This document shows, piece by piece, positions 54,645 to 63,892 of a stretch of 64,000 nucleotides of DNA. The notes below the pieces were generated by a model, which was not told where the DNA came from, ran no database searches, and saw nothing but the letters and a program-made list of their open reading frames with translations. How positions within the stretch are numbered: position 1 is the stretch's first letter; the number at the start of each line of letters is the position of its first letter. The stretch comes from Chroococcus sp. CMT-3BRIN-NPC107 (lineage in GTDB: Bacteria > Cyanobacteriota > Cyanobacteriia > Cyanobacteriales > Chroococcidiopsidaceae): NCBI GenBank assembly GCA_019359635.1, contig JAHHGY010000002.1, positions 34,523 through 98,522 on the forward strand. The letters are read 5' to 3'. Both the position numbers and the translations under genes were made by a program.

Positions 54645-55488
54645 CTAATAAAAAACTGATTCCCATTAATCCAGCTAATGGTTTCCCATACTTTCCTGTT
54701 ACCCATTGGGGTACGTTTCCTGTGTAGGTTATTAGCTCGGCTGTGTCTAAAGTAGCGATCACCCACACAAGGGCGCTATGCAATCCCCAAGCTAAACCTA
54801 AGTTTCCCTTATCTACATATCTTGCTAACACTAAAATCATCCCTAGTAACCACAATCCCGGTAATTGGGGTAACGTCTCTTTTTGTTCCCAAACTAAATG
54901 TAGTACGGCAAAAATTAGACTGCAAATTGCCGCAGCTATGTATATTGAGTAGTTTTGCTGCAATTGAGTCAATACAAAACCGCGAAATATTAATTCTTCT
55001 GTGGCGCTAATCCAAACTGCTAGTAATAAAATGGGTAACGTAACTGAGATTATTTTTTTTTCTGGTATCTGCCACTTTACCCAACCTAGCAGTGTTTGCA
55101 ATCCAAATAATATCGCTAAACCAATCGCGCCAATTACAAATCCTACGCCGTTCGATTGTAAAATTGACCAATCCCAGACTACGCCATAACTAAAAAAAGA
55201 ATCACCAATTACCCAATTGACTCCCCATAAAACCATAGGAGCTATTAGATAAAGTGATGCTAGTAAGGGTAATTTTTGCTCTGCGGTTATTGGTTTCAAA
55301 AGTTGCCAACTAGCCAAAGTTGCCTTATCTTTTTGTAAAATAATTGCAATGGCAACGGCTATTGGCAACCACAAACAAGCCCAAGTAACGAAAAAAATTG
55401 TCACTTGAAGCAGTGATGAAGGTAGGGCGTTCAAAAACTCTAGCAAAAAAAAATCTGCTAAGTTTAGTCTCAATCTTACATCCATCAT
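54607..55488 (-). CDS. CPBP-family intramembrane metalloprotease
   Basis: 293 residues from the ATG at 55488 (GTG at 55491 and ATG at 55485 are close). About eight helices. The motif is EELIFRG in ATEELIFRGFVLTQLQ; the second His motif falls in FAVLHLVWEQKE and a third near GLAWGLHSALVWV. CPBP enzymes process proteins or lipoproteins in the membrane or act in bacteriocin immunity. The target is unknown. Overlaps the 3' end of cobL. Confidence 0.88.
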   Translation of the reverse strand: MMDVRLRLNLADFFLLEFLNALPSSLLQVTIFFVTWACLWLPIAVAIAIILQKDKATLASWQLLKPITAEQKLPLLASLYLIAPMVLWGVNWVIGDSFFSYGVVWDWSILQSNGVGFVIGAIGLAILFGLQTLLGWVKWQIPEKKIISVTLPILLLAVWISATEELIFRGFVLTQLQQNYSIYIAAAICSLIFAVLHLVWEQKETLPQLPGLWLLGMILVLARYVDKGNLGLAWGLHSALVWVIATLDTAELITYTGNVPQWVTGKYGKPLAGLMGISFLLAIGAVLWWLGLQ

Positions 55489-55614
55489 CACACTGCAACA
55501 GTTTTCTAGGCTGAAATTAATAAAATCTAGCAGGAGGTATTACTTGCTTTTTTTTCTTCTATCCCAATTTCAACGCGCTATTTTAGTAGTTATTACCTTA
55601 ACTACTCGATCTAT

Positions 55615-56016
55615 TTATTCTTCATCCTCGTCGCCGTCGCTATCATTTTTGTCACTGTCAATCTGAATCAAGTGGATGTGCTTATAACCTAACTTGATTT
55701 CAAATTGATCTCCACTTTTCAGACCCATTTGCTGAGTATAAGTTGCACCGATCACAATTTGGTAGTTTTTGTGTACGCTAACTTTATTTGTAGGTTCCCG
55801 TCCACGACCATCTTTTGGTTTTTCGGGGCTAAGAGGAATTCCGCGTGCTGCTAATAATGCGTCGTAAAAATCTGTTAAATTAACGCGAGTCTGATTGTTT
55901 TTAGTTACAGTGTAATATCCACAGCGCTTGGCTCTTTCTCGACGTGGCAAGTCAGAAAGTTCTTTAACCTTTTGCAGTAGTGCTTTACCCGTTAATGGTG
56001 AAGTTTCAGTAGTCAT
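55615..56016 (-). CDS. cyAbrB-type transcription regulator
   Basis: 133 residues from the ATG at 56016 (the frame extends to 56049). The cyanobacterial AbrB-like domain is at the C-terminal side: VSVHKNYQIVIGATYTQQMGLKSGDQFEIKLG with KHIHLIQI. The N-terminal PLTGKALLQKVKELSDLPRRE block fits the cyAbrB2 branch, which controls nitrogen and carbon genes. The tail is acidic (DSDGDEDEE). It usually acts as a global DNA-binding dimer. Start chosen by homology to the family block. Confidence 0.88.
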   Translation of the reverse strand: MTTETSPLTGKALLQKVKELSDLPRRERAKRCGYYTVTKNNQTRVNLTDFYDALLAARGIPLSPEKPKDGRGREPTNKVSVHKNYQIVIGATYTQQMGLKSGDQFEIKLGYKHIHLIQIDSDKNDSDGDEDEE

Positions 56017-56824
56017 CTCACTCAAAATATCCTTACAATTTCCAAACAATGAAATAGGGGCTTATGCTATTTCATCGACTTATAAAAAATATAGCCTTTA
56101 ATCTCTCGTTTTACAAATCGTTTCTCTTTTATTTACATTTTAGTCTGCTTTTACTGAAGTTATTAAGTCAATCGATAGTTCATAAAGTTTACCCTATTCA
56201 AGTCAATTTATAGCAGAGTAGAAATTTTGAATACAAAATCTTACTTGCTGTTTTAAGGTTATACATCTGTCTTTCCTTGCTTCCTAATTTTGCAAATTGC
56301 AAAATTGTACTCAAAACTACCAAGGAGAGAAGTTACTACGGGTTAGCTATGTTATAGGAAAATTTTAGACAAACATCAGCCTCAAGATATATCTATCTTG
56401 TTTGCTAGTAGTTATTAGCATTGGTATTGCTGACACTAAAAATTAATGGTACGAGGTCAAAAAAGTAAGCTAGAAGCAATAGTGTCTCTGATTGGTTGAT
56501 AGCTGTTTTCTAGTTTAGGTTCGTACTGATGACCTTATACTGCGTATGACGGCTAACAACTAATAGCACGACAAAACAAAAACTATAAATATAGACTTGA
56601 GGCAAAAGCTAGTCATTCAACTTAAATTCTTTATCAAAGACGGCAGCTTTTTCCAGAAATTTTGGTACTAGAGTCTTAAAATAGAAGCATATAGATGAAA
56701 ATTGTGAGAAAGTTAGAACTAAAATAGGCAGCGATCGCGCATCACTGTAGACTACCCTTAATCCAAGGTGTAGAAATATTTTTTAATTGTCACCAGATAA
56801 AAATACTAATATTTCCCCGTAAAA
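56017..56824. other. 808-bp intergenic region
   Basis: Between cyAbrB (minus) and sdhB (plus). A+T rich, with a 21-nt palindrome at 56286-56306 and a HIP1 site. I see no gene. The promoters of both genes should lie here. Confidence 0.5.
56286..56306. promoter_or_regulatory. Perfect 21-nt palindrome, possible operator
   Basis: AATTTTGCAA-A-TTGCAAAATT: 10-bp arms around a central A, all paired. It lies about 270 bp from the cyAbrB start and about 520 bp from sdhB. The short, A+T-rich symmetric shape is like a binding site for a dimeric regulator. Confidence 0.45.
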
Positions 56825-57814
56825 ATGCAAGTTATTTTTAAAATTGTTAGGCAAACAGGCAGTGCTTTACCACAAGTTCAAAGTTACGAGTTAGAGGTGG
56901 AAGCTGGTAATACCATTTTGGATTGCCTCAACAAAATTAAGTGGGAGCAAGATGGAACTTTAGCCTTTCGCAAAAATTGCCGCAATACTATTTGTGGTAG
57001 TTGTACGATGCGAATTGATGGGCGTTCGGCTTTAGCTTGTAAAGAAAATGTTGGTAGTGAAATAAAGCAACTTTATGGCACCAACAATCTAGCTAACGAT
57101 GTTACACCAGAAATTACCGTTGCGCCAATGGGCAATATGCCCGTAATTAAAGACTTAGTAGTAGATATGAGTAGTTTCTGGAATCACTATGAAGCTGTAA
57201 AACCTTATGTGAGTACGGGGGAGAAGGTTCCCGAACGAGAATATTTGCAAACACCCCAAATGCGAAGTCTTATTGAGCAAAATGGCAATTGTATTATGTG
57301 CGGTGCTTGTTATTCGGCTTGCAATGCTAGAGAAGTAAACCCCGAATTTGTAGGGCCTCATGCTTTAGCTAAAGCCTACCGGATGATAGCAGATAACCGC
57401 GATACAGAAGCAGAGAGCAGGCTAGAGGAGTACAACAAAGGTATTCAAGGAGTTTGGGGTTGCACTCGTTGTTTTAACTGCAATACCGTTTGTCCGATGG
57501 AAGTAGCGCCTTTAGATCAAATTACTAAAATTAAACAAGAGATTTTAGCAGATAAAGACGCAGAAAATAGCCGTCAAATTCGCCACCGTCAAGTATTGGT
57601 AGAGTTAGTCAAACAAGGCGGTTGGATTGACGAACGCGCTTTTGGGTTGCAAGTAGTAGGCAATTATTTACGGGATGTTAGAGGCTTATTAAGCATTGCA
57701 CCTTTGGGGTTAAGAATGTTGGCTAGAGGTAAGTTTCCGCTATCTTTTGAGCCTTCCGAAGGAACAGAGGAAGTCAAGGGATTGATTGAAGCGGTACAGG
57801 CTTTAAAAGATTAG
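56825..57814 (+). CDS. sdhB: Succinate dehydrogenase/fumarate reductase iron-sulfur subunit
   Basis: 329 residues. It carries the 2Fe-2S, 4Fe-4S and 3Fe-4S centres of complex II. The first Cys set is in CRNTICGSC and ALAC; later CIMCGACYSAC and CTRCFNCNTVCPM. The length of about 330 fits the cyanobacterial type with an extended C-terminus. The flavoprotein SdhA gene is not adjacent. Confidence 0.93.
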   Translation: MQVIFKIVRQTGSALPQVQSYELEVEAGNTILDCLNKIKWEQDGTLAFRKNCRNTICGSCTMRIDGRSALACKENVGSEIKQLYGTNNLANDVTPEITVAPMGNMPVIKDLVVDMSSFWNHYEAVKPYVSTGEKVPEREYLQTPQMRSLIEQNGNCIMCGACYSACNAREVNPEFVGPHALAKAYRMIADNRDTEAESRLEEYNKGIQGVWGCTRCFNCNTVCPMEVAPLDQITKIKQEILADKDAENSRQIRHRQVLVELVKQGGWIDERAFGLQVVGNYLRDVRGLLSIAPLGLRMLARGKFPLSFEPSEGTEEVKGLIEAVQALKD

Positions 57815-57835
57815 GTAATTGGGAGTTGGTGTTGG

Positions 57836-58360
57836 CTAACGGGGTACAGTCGGGATATTTAATCTTTCTCCAGAACGGTTATAAACTAAAATATCCCACT
57901 GACCATTGACGCTAGACTCAAAAGCAATAATATTTCCATCGGCGCTAATTGTGGGATTTTGGACTTGAGCTTGTAAATTGGGTGTAAGGTTACGAGATTG
58001 ACGCAGTTCGCGATCGTAAATAAAAATTCCCGTGCGTCCTTGACGACTAGCAGTAAAAACAATGTAGCGTCCGTCGCTAGAAACATCGGGATGAGCAGAA
58101 ATTGCATCCAACTGATTTAAGAGCGGTAAATCGATTAAAGTTTGGGAAATAGTATCAAATAAATAAACATTTTGACGACCAAGGCGATCGCTTGTAAACA
58201 CAATATATCTTCCAGCAATTTGAGGAGTAAGATCGCTACTGGGACTATTTAAGCTTTTTCCACCTGGATCGAAGGGATAGTTTAACAAGCTAGCATAGCC
58301 CGTACAGCCAGTTAATAAGCTAATTAAGACAATGATTAAAGGCAAAATAAATCGAATCAT
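57836..58360 (-). CDS. TolB-like beta-propeller lipoprotein 2
   Basis: 174 residues. Signal peptide with a lipobox (LLTGC) and the mature part from Cys. Three PD40-type repeats: GRYIVFTSDRLGRQNVYLFD, GRYIVFTASRQGRTGIFIYD and GNIIAFESSVNGQWDILVYN. Three blades are too few to close a propeller. The neighbour at 58362 is its paralogue, starting 1 bp apart, so they were probably duplicated and are translated together; together they would give six blades. Confidence 0.82.
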   Translation of the reverse strand: MIRFILPLIIVLISLLTGCTGYASLLNYPFDPGGKSLNSPSSDLTPQIAGRYIVFTSDRLGRQNVYLFDTISQTLIDLPLLNQLDAISAHPDVSSDGRYIVFTASRQGRTGIFIYDRELRQSRNLTPNLQAQVQNPTISADGNIIAFESSVNGQWDILVYNRSGERLNIPTVPR

Positions 58361-58361
58361 A

Positions 58362-58934
58362 CTAGCGAATCTTTGGCGATGTCCCCGGTAATGGAGAATC
58401 AGGAAGATCCAATTCTACATTAGTACCTCGATCCAATACTTCAATATCCCACTGACCGCGACGGCTACCTTCAAAAACAATAAACCGCCCATCAGGACTA
58501 ATATTTGGATTGCGTATTAAGCCTTGATACCACTGATTGAGAATTTGGGAACTACGAGTAACGCGATCGTATAGCGCCAATATTGGTATACCTCGATTGC
58601 TAGTAATGTAAACGATATAGCGCCCCGTGTAGCTAATACTAGGGTTTTCGACAATGGTTTCCTGTTGATTCAAGTGCGGTAAAGGAACTAATTGCTGCAA
58701 TTGCAAATCGTACAACAAAATATTGCGACTTCCTGCACGATTAGAAACATAGGCTAAATACCGCCCGTTACCGCTTAAAGCTGGTTGTTCTTCGGTATAG
58801 CGACTATTTAGCGCTCCCGAACTAATAATAGTATCGCCCCCCAGACTGCAAGAGACAATTAAAACAATTAAGCCCAAGCTAAAACTCCAACGCCAGCAGC
58901 GTTGGAGTAACGATTTTATCGAAAACTTTTTCAC
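58362..58934 (-). CDS. TolB-like beta-propeller lipoprotein 1
   Basis: 190 residues. Signal peptide and lipobox (IVLIVSCSLG) give a lipid-anchored periplasmic protein. PD40 repeats: GRYLAYVSNRAGSRNILLYD, GRYIVYITSNRGIPILALYD and GRFIVFEGSRRGQWDIEVLD. Upstream partner of the gene at 57836 in a two-gene unit, with Ycf66 36 bp further upstream. The ligand or partner is unknown. Confidence 0.82.
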   Translation of the reverse strand: MKKFSIKSLLQRCWRWSFSLGLIVLIVSCSLGGDTIISSGALNSRYTEEQPALSGNGRYLAYVSNRAGSRNILLYDLQLQQLVPLPHLNQQETIVENPSISYTGRYIVYITSNRGIPILALYDRVTRSSQILNQWYQGLIRNPNISPDGRFIVFEGSRRGQWDIEVLDRGTNVELDLPDSPLPGTSPKIR

Positions 58935-58970
58935 ATTCCCGTCACAGCTAAAACAAGTTTCTCATTGATT

Positions 58971-59900
58971 TTAAAACTGATCGAAATCTGTAGAACTATC
59001 TGAATCGCTGTTGTTACGATCGATAGGCTTGTAATCTACATAGTCTGTGGGGATAGCATCATCATCTCTAGAAGGCTGTACGGGTTCTTGAGTGGGGCGG
59101 CGCTTGCGCGGTCTTGGAGATGGCTTATCAAAGTCTTCCACATCCGATCGCACTGGCGGCTCGTTACTCGGACGCGATTGCTTTCTGGTACTACTAGAAG
59201 CCGTATCCCATTCTTCATCTGTACTTTTAGGTCGATCCCACGATGGGTTTTTAGGCTCATCCCATTCATCTTGATAGCGAGTTTCTACCCGCTTGGATGG
59301 AGACGAACGCCGTTTATTGGGTTTATCAACTTGTCTTGGGTTATCAACATCTCCACGATTAGAGGAACGCTGGGGTTGTTCGTCTTCATAACTATCGTTG
59401 CGGAGACGACGGCGAGGAGTTTCATCTTCGTAAGACAAATCCGGGCGACTTGCTCTTGGATCGCGGCTTCCAGGAATCCGGGGACGTGCTGGGCGATCGT
59501 AATCAAACTCTAATTCGTCTATTTCTGCTTGCTGATAGTAATCGCTTACTGGGCGATCGTCATCGACAATTTTTGTATTGCGCTTGGCTTGCTCGGTAGC
59601 TATACCGCGAAGGCGGATACTTTCAAAGGCAAAAAATACTGTAGAACCAACTAACAGCACCTGACCAAATTGTAAAATTGGGTCTAGTCGCCATCCTTGG
59701 GAAATTAAAATAATCCCACAAACTAAACCTATAGCTGCAAAAAAGATATCGTGATCCCGCGATAGTTCTGGGCGAACCGAGCGTAGGAAGTACAACGCAG
59801 CCCCCGCTACTGCCAACAAAATACCTAATAGAGTGTGCGTTCCACCCCCAAAATTCACCTGGGCGAGCGTACTAGCCCAGTTCAGCCCAAAATTTGTCAT
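58971..59900 (-). CDS. ycf66: Ycf66 family protein
   Basis: 309 residues from the ATG at 59900 (a GTG at 59903 is an alternative). Residues about 20-100 hold three membrane helices (GGTHTLLGILLAVAGAALYF, DIFFAAIGLVCGIILISQGW, FGQVLLVGSTVFFAFESIRL). From about 110 to the end it is very charged and low in complexity (Arg/Pro/Ser/Asp), a disordered tail. Ycf66 is found in cyanobacteria and plastids; its role is unclear. It lies next to psbX, as in other cyanobacteria. Confidence 0.9.
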   Translation of the reverse strand: MTNFGLNWASTLAQVNFGGGTHTLLGILLAVAGAALYFLRSVRPELSRDHDIFFAAIGLVCGIILISQGWRLDPILQFGQVLLVGSTVFFAFESIRLRGIATEQAKRNTKIVDDDRPVSDYYQQAEIDELEFDYDRPARPRIPGSRDPRASRPDLSYEDETPRRRLRNDSYEDEQPQRSSNRGDVDNPRQVDKPNKRRSSPSKRVETRYQDEWDEPKNPSWDRPKSTDEEWDTASSSTRKQSRPSNEPPVRSDVEDFDKPSPRPRKRRPTQEPVQPSRDDDAIPTDYVDYKPIDRNNSDSDSSTDFDQF

Positions 59901-60021
59901 CACTTTTTACCAAGACTCAAATCTATGTTAACTACTTGCGATTAAAATCTCTAGTCTAACTAAACTTTCAGCCCAATTGTCTCGATTTAGAGTTTGGACT
60001 TTTGGCGATCGCCTTACAAAA

Positions 60022-60067
60022 TAAAAAGCCTCGGTTTATGTCTTGAACAATTGACAGCCTACCGAGG
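60022..60067 (-). terminator. Terminator of psbX
   Basis: On the minus strand CCTCGGT pairs with ACCGAGG (60061-60067 with 60029-60035), with a short inner GTC/GAC step, followed by CTTTTTATTTT (60028 down). Confidence 0.75.
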
Positions 60068-60133
60068 ATAAAAGTAGCTTGTTTGCTATTTAAGCATATT
60101 TATTTAGAAGTCAGCGATCGCTACCCAAGGGGC

Positions 60134-60253
60134 TTAAGAGCGCTCAATTTTATCTTTTTGGCTAATAAAAATCAAAAAAGCGGTGGCGGGAATCACAATA
60201 ATTACTGCACCAGCCAGCAAACTATAAAAGAAGTTCATTAAAGAAGGAGTCAT
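60134..60253 (-). CDS. psbX: Photosystem II protein X
   Basis: 39 residues starting MTPSLMNFFYS: one helix and the conserved tail FISQKDKIERS. It is PsbX, a PSII core subunit near cytochrome b559. The start is the ATG at 60253 after a GGAGT-like ribosome site (AAGAAGGAGT). It lies between ycf66 and yggT. Too short for most ORF screens. Confidence 0.95.
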   Translation of the reverse strand: MTPSLMNFFYSLLAGAVIIVIPATAFLIFISQKDKIERS

Positions 60254-60433
60254 CTATTATCAACCTTTGTTTACACACTGCACTTTAATTTTAATCGTCT
60301 GTTACACCCTTGCAAAGAAGTTTTAGGGCGTTAGTTATATTTGTTTGACCTAGGAGCCTTACGTTAAAATAATGTATAGGTTTATTTACAAGCTTTAAGA
60401 TTTTTTGATGGCAAGCTATCGCGGCAATAACTT

Positions 60434-60727
60434 ATGAGTGCTATTACTATTACTACCTGGGGTTTGGGGATATTTTTGGGTTTAATGATTTTATTATTTA
60501 TTTTCCGCATCGTTCTTAGCTGGTATCCCCAAATAGACCTTAATCGATTGCCTTTTAATTTGGTTGGTTGGACAACAGAACCTTTTTTAATTCCCGTGCG
60601 GAAGCTAGTACCCCCCATTGGCGGCGTTGATATTACACCAATCATTTGGATTGGAATTTTTAGCTTAGTCAGAGAAATACTCATCGGACAGCAAGGATTA
60701 CTGCGGATGTTTGCCCACTTGCAATAG
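60434..60727 (+). CDS. YggT family membrane protein (Ycf19-like)
   Basis: 97 residues with two membrane helices (LGIFLGLMILLFIFRIVLSW and IIWIGIFSLVREILIG) separated by the conserved LPFNLVGWTTEPFLIPVRKL. The family affects membrane organisation, chloroplast nucleoids and division in plastids; in bacteria it is unproven. It converges on accC with 1 bp between stops. Confidence 0.9.
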   Translation: MSAITITTWGLGIFLGLMILLFIFRIVLSWYPQIDLNRLPFNLVGWTTEPFLIPVRKLVPPIGGVDITPIIWIGIFSLVREILIGQQGLLRMFAHLQ

Positions 60728-60728
60728 T

Positions 60729-62084
60729 TTATTCTTTAGGAGGAAACATCACTTTTTCGATAAAGTCGGTGTAAATCTCCCCCGCTAAAAATTCTGGGGT
60801 TTCCAAAATTTTTTGGTGAAAGCCAATCGTAGTTGGTACGCCTGTGAGTGCAAACTCTCGCAATGCTCTTTTCATGCGTTTAATGGCACTAGGGCGATCG
60901 CGTCCCCACACAATTAATTTACCAATCAAAGAATCGTAATAAGGCGGAATTTGGTAATCGGTATAAACGTGGGAATCAATGCGAACTCCAGGGCCCCCAG
61001 GGGGTAAGTAGCCGTTAATTCTACCAGGTGCGGGACGAAAATCGCGATCGGGGTCTTCCGCATTAATCCGACATTCGATCGCATGACCTTGTAATACTAC
61101 TTGCTCTTGAGTGTGCGACAATTTTTCTCCTTGAGCAATTCTAATTTGTTCGGTAACTAAGTCAAAGCCTGTAATCATCTCCGTTACTGGATGTTCTACT
61201 TGGATGCGAGTATTCATCTCCATAAAATAAAACTCGCCGTTAGGCGCAAGCAAAAATTCCACCGTTCCCGCGCCAGTGTAGTTAATTGTTTTAGCTGCAC
61301 GTACCGCCGCCGCGCCCATTTTTTCCCTTAGTTCTGGGCTAAGAGCGGGGCTAGGGGCTTCTTCTAATAGTTTTTGATGGCGGCGTTGAATTGAACAATC
61401 CCGCTCGCCTAAATGAATTACATTACCGTAATTATCCGCAATAATTTGGAACTCTATATGGCGGGGACGTTCGACAAATTTTTCTATATACAATCCTGGA
61501 TTGCCAAAACTAGCTTCTGCTTCCCCTCTAGCAGCGAGAAAGAGCTTAATTAAATCAGCGCGATCGCGTACTAACCGCATTCCCCGCCCACCACCGCCTG
61601 CTGTAGCTTTAATCATCACCGGATAGCCAATAGCATTAGCTAGTTCTTGAGCGGCTTTTTCGTCTTGTAGCAACCCATCGCTACCCGGCACGGTAGGTAC
61701 ACCCGCCGCAATCATAGTTTCTTTAGCAGTGGATTTATCCCCCATCGCCCGCATCGCTTCTGGGGTAGGACCAATAAAAGCTATTTTATGGTCGGCGCAA
61801 ATTTCAGCAAACCGAGCATTTTCTGCTAAAAAGCCATAGCCGGGATGAATAGCTGTAGCATTGCGAGTCAAAGCGGCAGCAATTATTCCTGGTATATTTA
61901 GATAACTTTTACTACTAGGAGCTTCACCAATACAAACCGCTTCATCGGCGAGTTGGACGTGGAGGGCGTGACGGTCAACGGTAGAATGTACGGCAATAGT
62001 TGCAATGCCCATTTCTTCGCAGGCGCGCAGAATGCGTAAAGCAATTTCTCCACGATTGGCAATTAATATTTTATCGAACTGCAT
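60729..62084 (-). CDS. accC: Biotin carboxylase subunit of acetyl-CoA carboxylase
   Basis: 451 residues. It carboxylates biotin on the carrier AccB with ATP and bicarbonate to start fatty-acid synthesis. ATP-grasp marks: [71 protein letters not shown] and [14 protein letters not shown]. Length fits the family. It is separated from the fab/pls block by 50 kb. Confidence 0.96.
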   Translation of the reverse strand: MQFDKILIANRGEIALRILRACEEMGIATIAVHSTVDRHALHVQLADEAVCIGEAPSSKSYLNIPGIIAAALTRNATAIHPGYGFLAENARFAEICADHKIAFIGPTPEAMRAMGDKSTAKETMIAAGVPTVPGSDGLLQDEKAAQELANAIGYPVMIKATAGGGGRGMRLVRDRADLIKLFLAARGEAEASFGNPGLYIEKFVERPRHIEFQIIADNYGNVIHLGERDCSIQRRHQKLLEEAPSPALSPELREKMGAAAVRAAKTINYTGAGTVEFLLAPNGEFYFMEMNTRIQVEHPVTEMITGFDLVTEQIRIAQGEKLSHTQEQVVLQGHAIECRINAEDPDRDFRPAPGRINGYLPPGGPGVRIDSHVYTDYQIPPYYDSLIGKLIVWGRDRPSAIKRMKRALREFALTGVPTTIGFHQKILETPEFLAGEIYTDFIEKVMFPPKE

Positions 62085-62283
62085 TTTTTAACAATAATGT
62101 CTGTATCAGTTAGGTTGCCATCCTTCGAGGACTAACTGCAAGAAGTCTATTTTAAAGCAGTTTTGAGTCAAATAATTATATTTATTTTTAACTGCGGCTC
62201 TAAAGTCCCAACTAGCGGCAATTTACAACTATTTTCTCCTTGTTGGCAAAAAGGTGTTACATTAGTCTATGCCTACAAACCGT

Positions 62284-62365
62284 GCGGATGTGGCGGAATT
62301 GGTATACGCGCACGCTTGAGGTGCGTGTGGGCTTGCCCTTGCGAGTTCGAGTCTCGCCTTCCGCA
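62284..62365 (+). tRNA. tRNA-Leu (anticodon GAG)
   Basis: 82 nt, type II with a long variable arm. Anticodon stem CACGC/GCGTG with loop TTGAGGT (anticodon at 62318-62320), T-arm GCGAG/CTCGC with TTCGAGT. Acceptor stem GCGGATG/CTTCCGC pairs except for a T-T mismatch at 6:67. CCA is not encoded. It reads CUC and CUU codons. Confidence 0.93.
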
Positions 62366-62376
62366 TTTTTAATTTA

Positions 62377-62410
62377 AAAGTCCTGAAGTATTAATTTATT
62401 CAGGACTTTT
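62377..62410 (+). terminator. Terminator after tRNA-Leu
   Basis: AAAAGTCCTGAA (62377-62388) pairs perfectly with TTCAGGACTTTT (62399-62410), followed by GTTTTT. Confidence 0.88.
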
Positions 62411-62481
62411 GTTTTTAGGAAAGTTATTTCTTCTCATAATTGTTTATATTTAAGAAAAGTGATGAAGTTTTGTAAACAAAA

Positions 62482-63099
62482 TTGACTGCAATTACTACAG
62501 CAAACAGCGTAATCTTACCTACCGCCTGGCATAGTCTTACACCCCTATGGCAGGGAAGTGAGGCACAAGTTCAGCAAGGTTTACCGCACACTCAGTTAGC
62601 ACCAGCTTGGCAATTATTGCTACTAGGGGATGGTTCGCCGACGCGCCATTTGCAACTCTTGACGGGAGAACCTACCGAAGTAGATGTAATTGATATGTCT
62701 TTAATTGGTACGGATTTGGATGGTGCGCCGGATTTGATTCAATCTATCCCCGAACCAAGGCTAAGAAGACAAGTATGGCTGCGGACGGCTTCAGGACAGC
62801 GTTTAGCTTATGCTACTTCTTGGTGGGAAGCAAGTCACGTAGATGAGTATTTACAAAATCGCTCTTTACCAATTTGGGCTAGTTTAACTCGCTTGCGGAC
62901 AGAGTTGTATAGAGATGTCCAAGGGATTTATTACGGCAATTGTGCGGCGTTAGAGTCAGCTTTTGAACAAACAGGCCCTTTTTGGGGACGACATTATTTA
63001 TTTTGGCATCACGGGCAGCCTTTAACATTGATATATGAAGTATTTTCGCCTTATTTAACTAAGTATTTGGGTGCAATGCAGTTAGATAGCAAGGTTTAA
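62482..63099 (+). CDS. Chorismate lyase (DUF98 family)
   Basis: 205 residues from a TTG. It splits chorismate to 4-hydroxybenzoate and pyruvate, the entry to plastoquinone head-group synthesis; Sll1797 of Synechocystis is the model. Blocks: LPTAWHSLTPLWQGSEAQVQ, RLRRQVWLRTASGQRLAYATSWW and a later FWGRHYLFWHHGQPLTLIYEVF. Other frames do not fit. The next gene starts 14 bp on. Confidence 0.83.
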   Translation: MTAITTANSVILPTAWHSLTPLWQGSEAQVQQGLPHTQLAPAWQLLLLGDGSPTRHLQLLTGEPTEVDVIDMSLIGTDLDGAPDLIQSIPEPRLRRQVWLRTASGQRLAYATSWWEASHVDEYLQNRSLPIWASLTRLRTELYRDVQGIYYGNCAALESAFEQTGPFWGRHYLFWHHGQPLTLIYEVFSPYLTKYLGAMQLDSKV

Positions 63100-63113
63100 G
63101 CGTTGAAACTTTC

Positions 63114-63620
63114 GTGGTGGACATATTTAGGGCTTGTATGTCAGTAGCAGAAGTTTTCGCAGATTTTGAAGGTGTAGACTTTGTTCAGCCTAGAGCATTT
63201 TATGCCAGTCATACCTTCAACATGGAAGGGACTTGTCTTTACTATTACATTAATGGCAGTGATTCTAAGGGACATGATGCAGCTTTAAAAATAGATTTTT
63301 TTAATAACCGTGTCCGCTTCACTAATTTCAGTAAACCGCATCCAATAGAGAAATACAAACCATATTTCAACAAATTTATACATTCTTTGTCTTGTAGTTA
63401 CGACGATTGGGGGCAGGGATTGATATCATTACCTGCCACAAGTACCGAATACTTGAATTCAATGGCAAAGCATTGGGAAATTTCTCCAAGTCAATTTGTT
63501 AATACTTTAATGATTGCTGGTGAATTGTTATGGGATGCTGAAAATGAGGGCTGGCTCGATTTTTCTTGGTGGGAAGGTGGAGAGTTCACAGGCACTTTAC
63601 CACAACCAAAACATCGCTAA
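63114..63620 (+). CDS. Hypothetical protein
   Basis: 168 residues from a GTG at 63114, or about 160 from the ATG at 63138. No recognised domain. It is soluble, with mixed strands and helices (NMEGTCLYYYINGSDSKGHD, DFFNNRVRFTNFSK) and a Trp-rich C-terminus (GWLDFSWWEGGEF). It follows the chorismate lyase gene at 14 bp on the same strand. Possibly one of the many cyanobacterial accessory proteins near mobile DNA. Confidence 0.55.
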   Translation: MVDIFRACMSVAEVFADFEGVDFVQPRAFYASHTFNMEGTCLYYYINGSDSKGHDAALKIDFFNNRVRFTNFSKPHPIEKYKPYFNKFIHSLSCSYDDWGQGLISLPATSTEYLNSMAKHWEISPSQFVNTLMIAGELLWDAENEGWLDFSWWEGGEFTGTLPQPKHR

Positions 63621-63654
63621 AGCACTAAATGCTGAGACATCAGCATTTAGTACT
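63621..63654 (+). terminator. Hairpin after the hypothetical gene
   Basis: AGCACTAAATGCTGA (63621-63635) pairs with TCAGCATTTAGTACT (63640-63654) with one mismatch and a 4-nt loop, right after the stop. There is no T tract, so termination is uncertain. Confidence 0.45.
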
Positions 63655-63748
63655 TGAAGCTTAACAACTCCTTGGTAGCGCAGTAGACCTATGAGCCATC
63701 GCTCAGGCTAGTATAATTTTCGCAATGAAACGATATTGAGGAGTCGGA

Positions 63749-63892
63749 GTTATCCCTATAGCAGAGCAAAAAACGCAGTGCTATGTGTTGTGCTGCTGGT
63801 TTACTAAGCTATACTTGCCTATCAACCTTGTGCGGATGGATGAGCGCACTGGAAATATCTTTTTCTTTGCAGGTGATACCAATTCTTTATAA
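63749..63892 (+). pseudogene. Fragment of a small DUF6888-like gene
   Basis: The frame reads AEQKTQCYVLCCWFTKLYLP then INLVRMDERTGNIFFFAGDT and ends NSL with TAA at 63890-63892. I recall a small cyanobacterial family (DUF6888) with a [YL]QPINLVRxDExTGxIxxLAG core that continues beyond this point. There is no ATG, GTG or TTG start, but a GAGGAG sequence lies just before the frame. The normal end is missing and the transposase end begins here. Confidence 0.45.

Noticed and set aside
62163..62372. 69-codon plus frame across tRNA-Leu
   Set aside because: It runs through the tRNA, so it is a chance opening.
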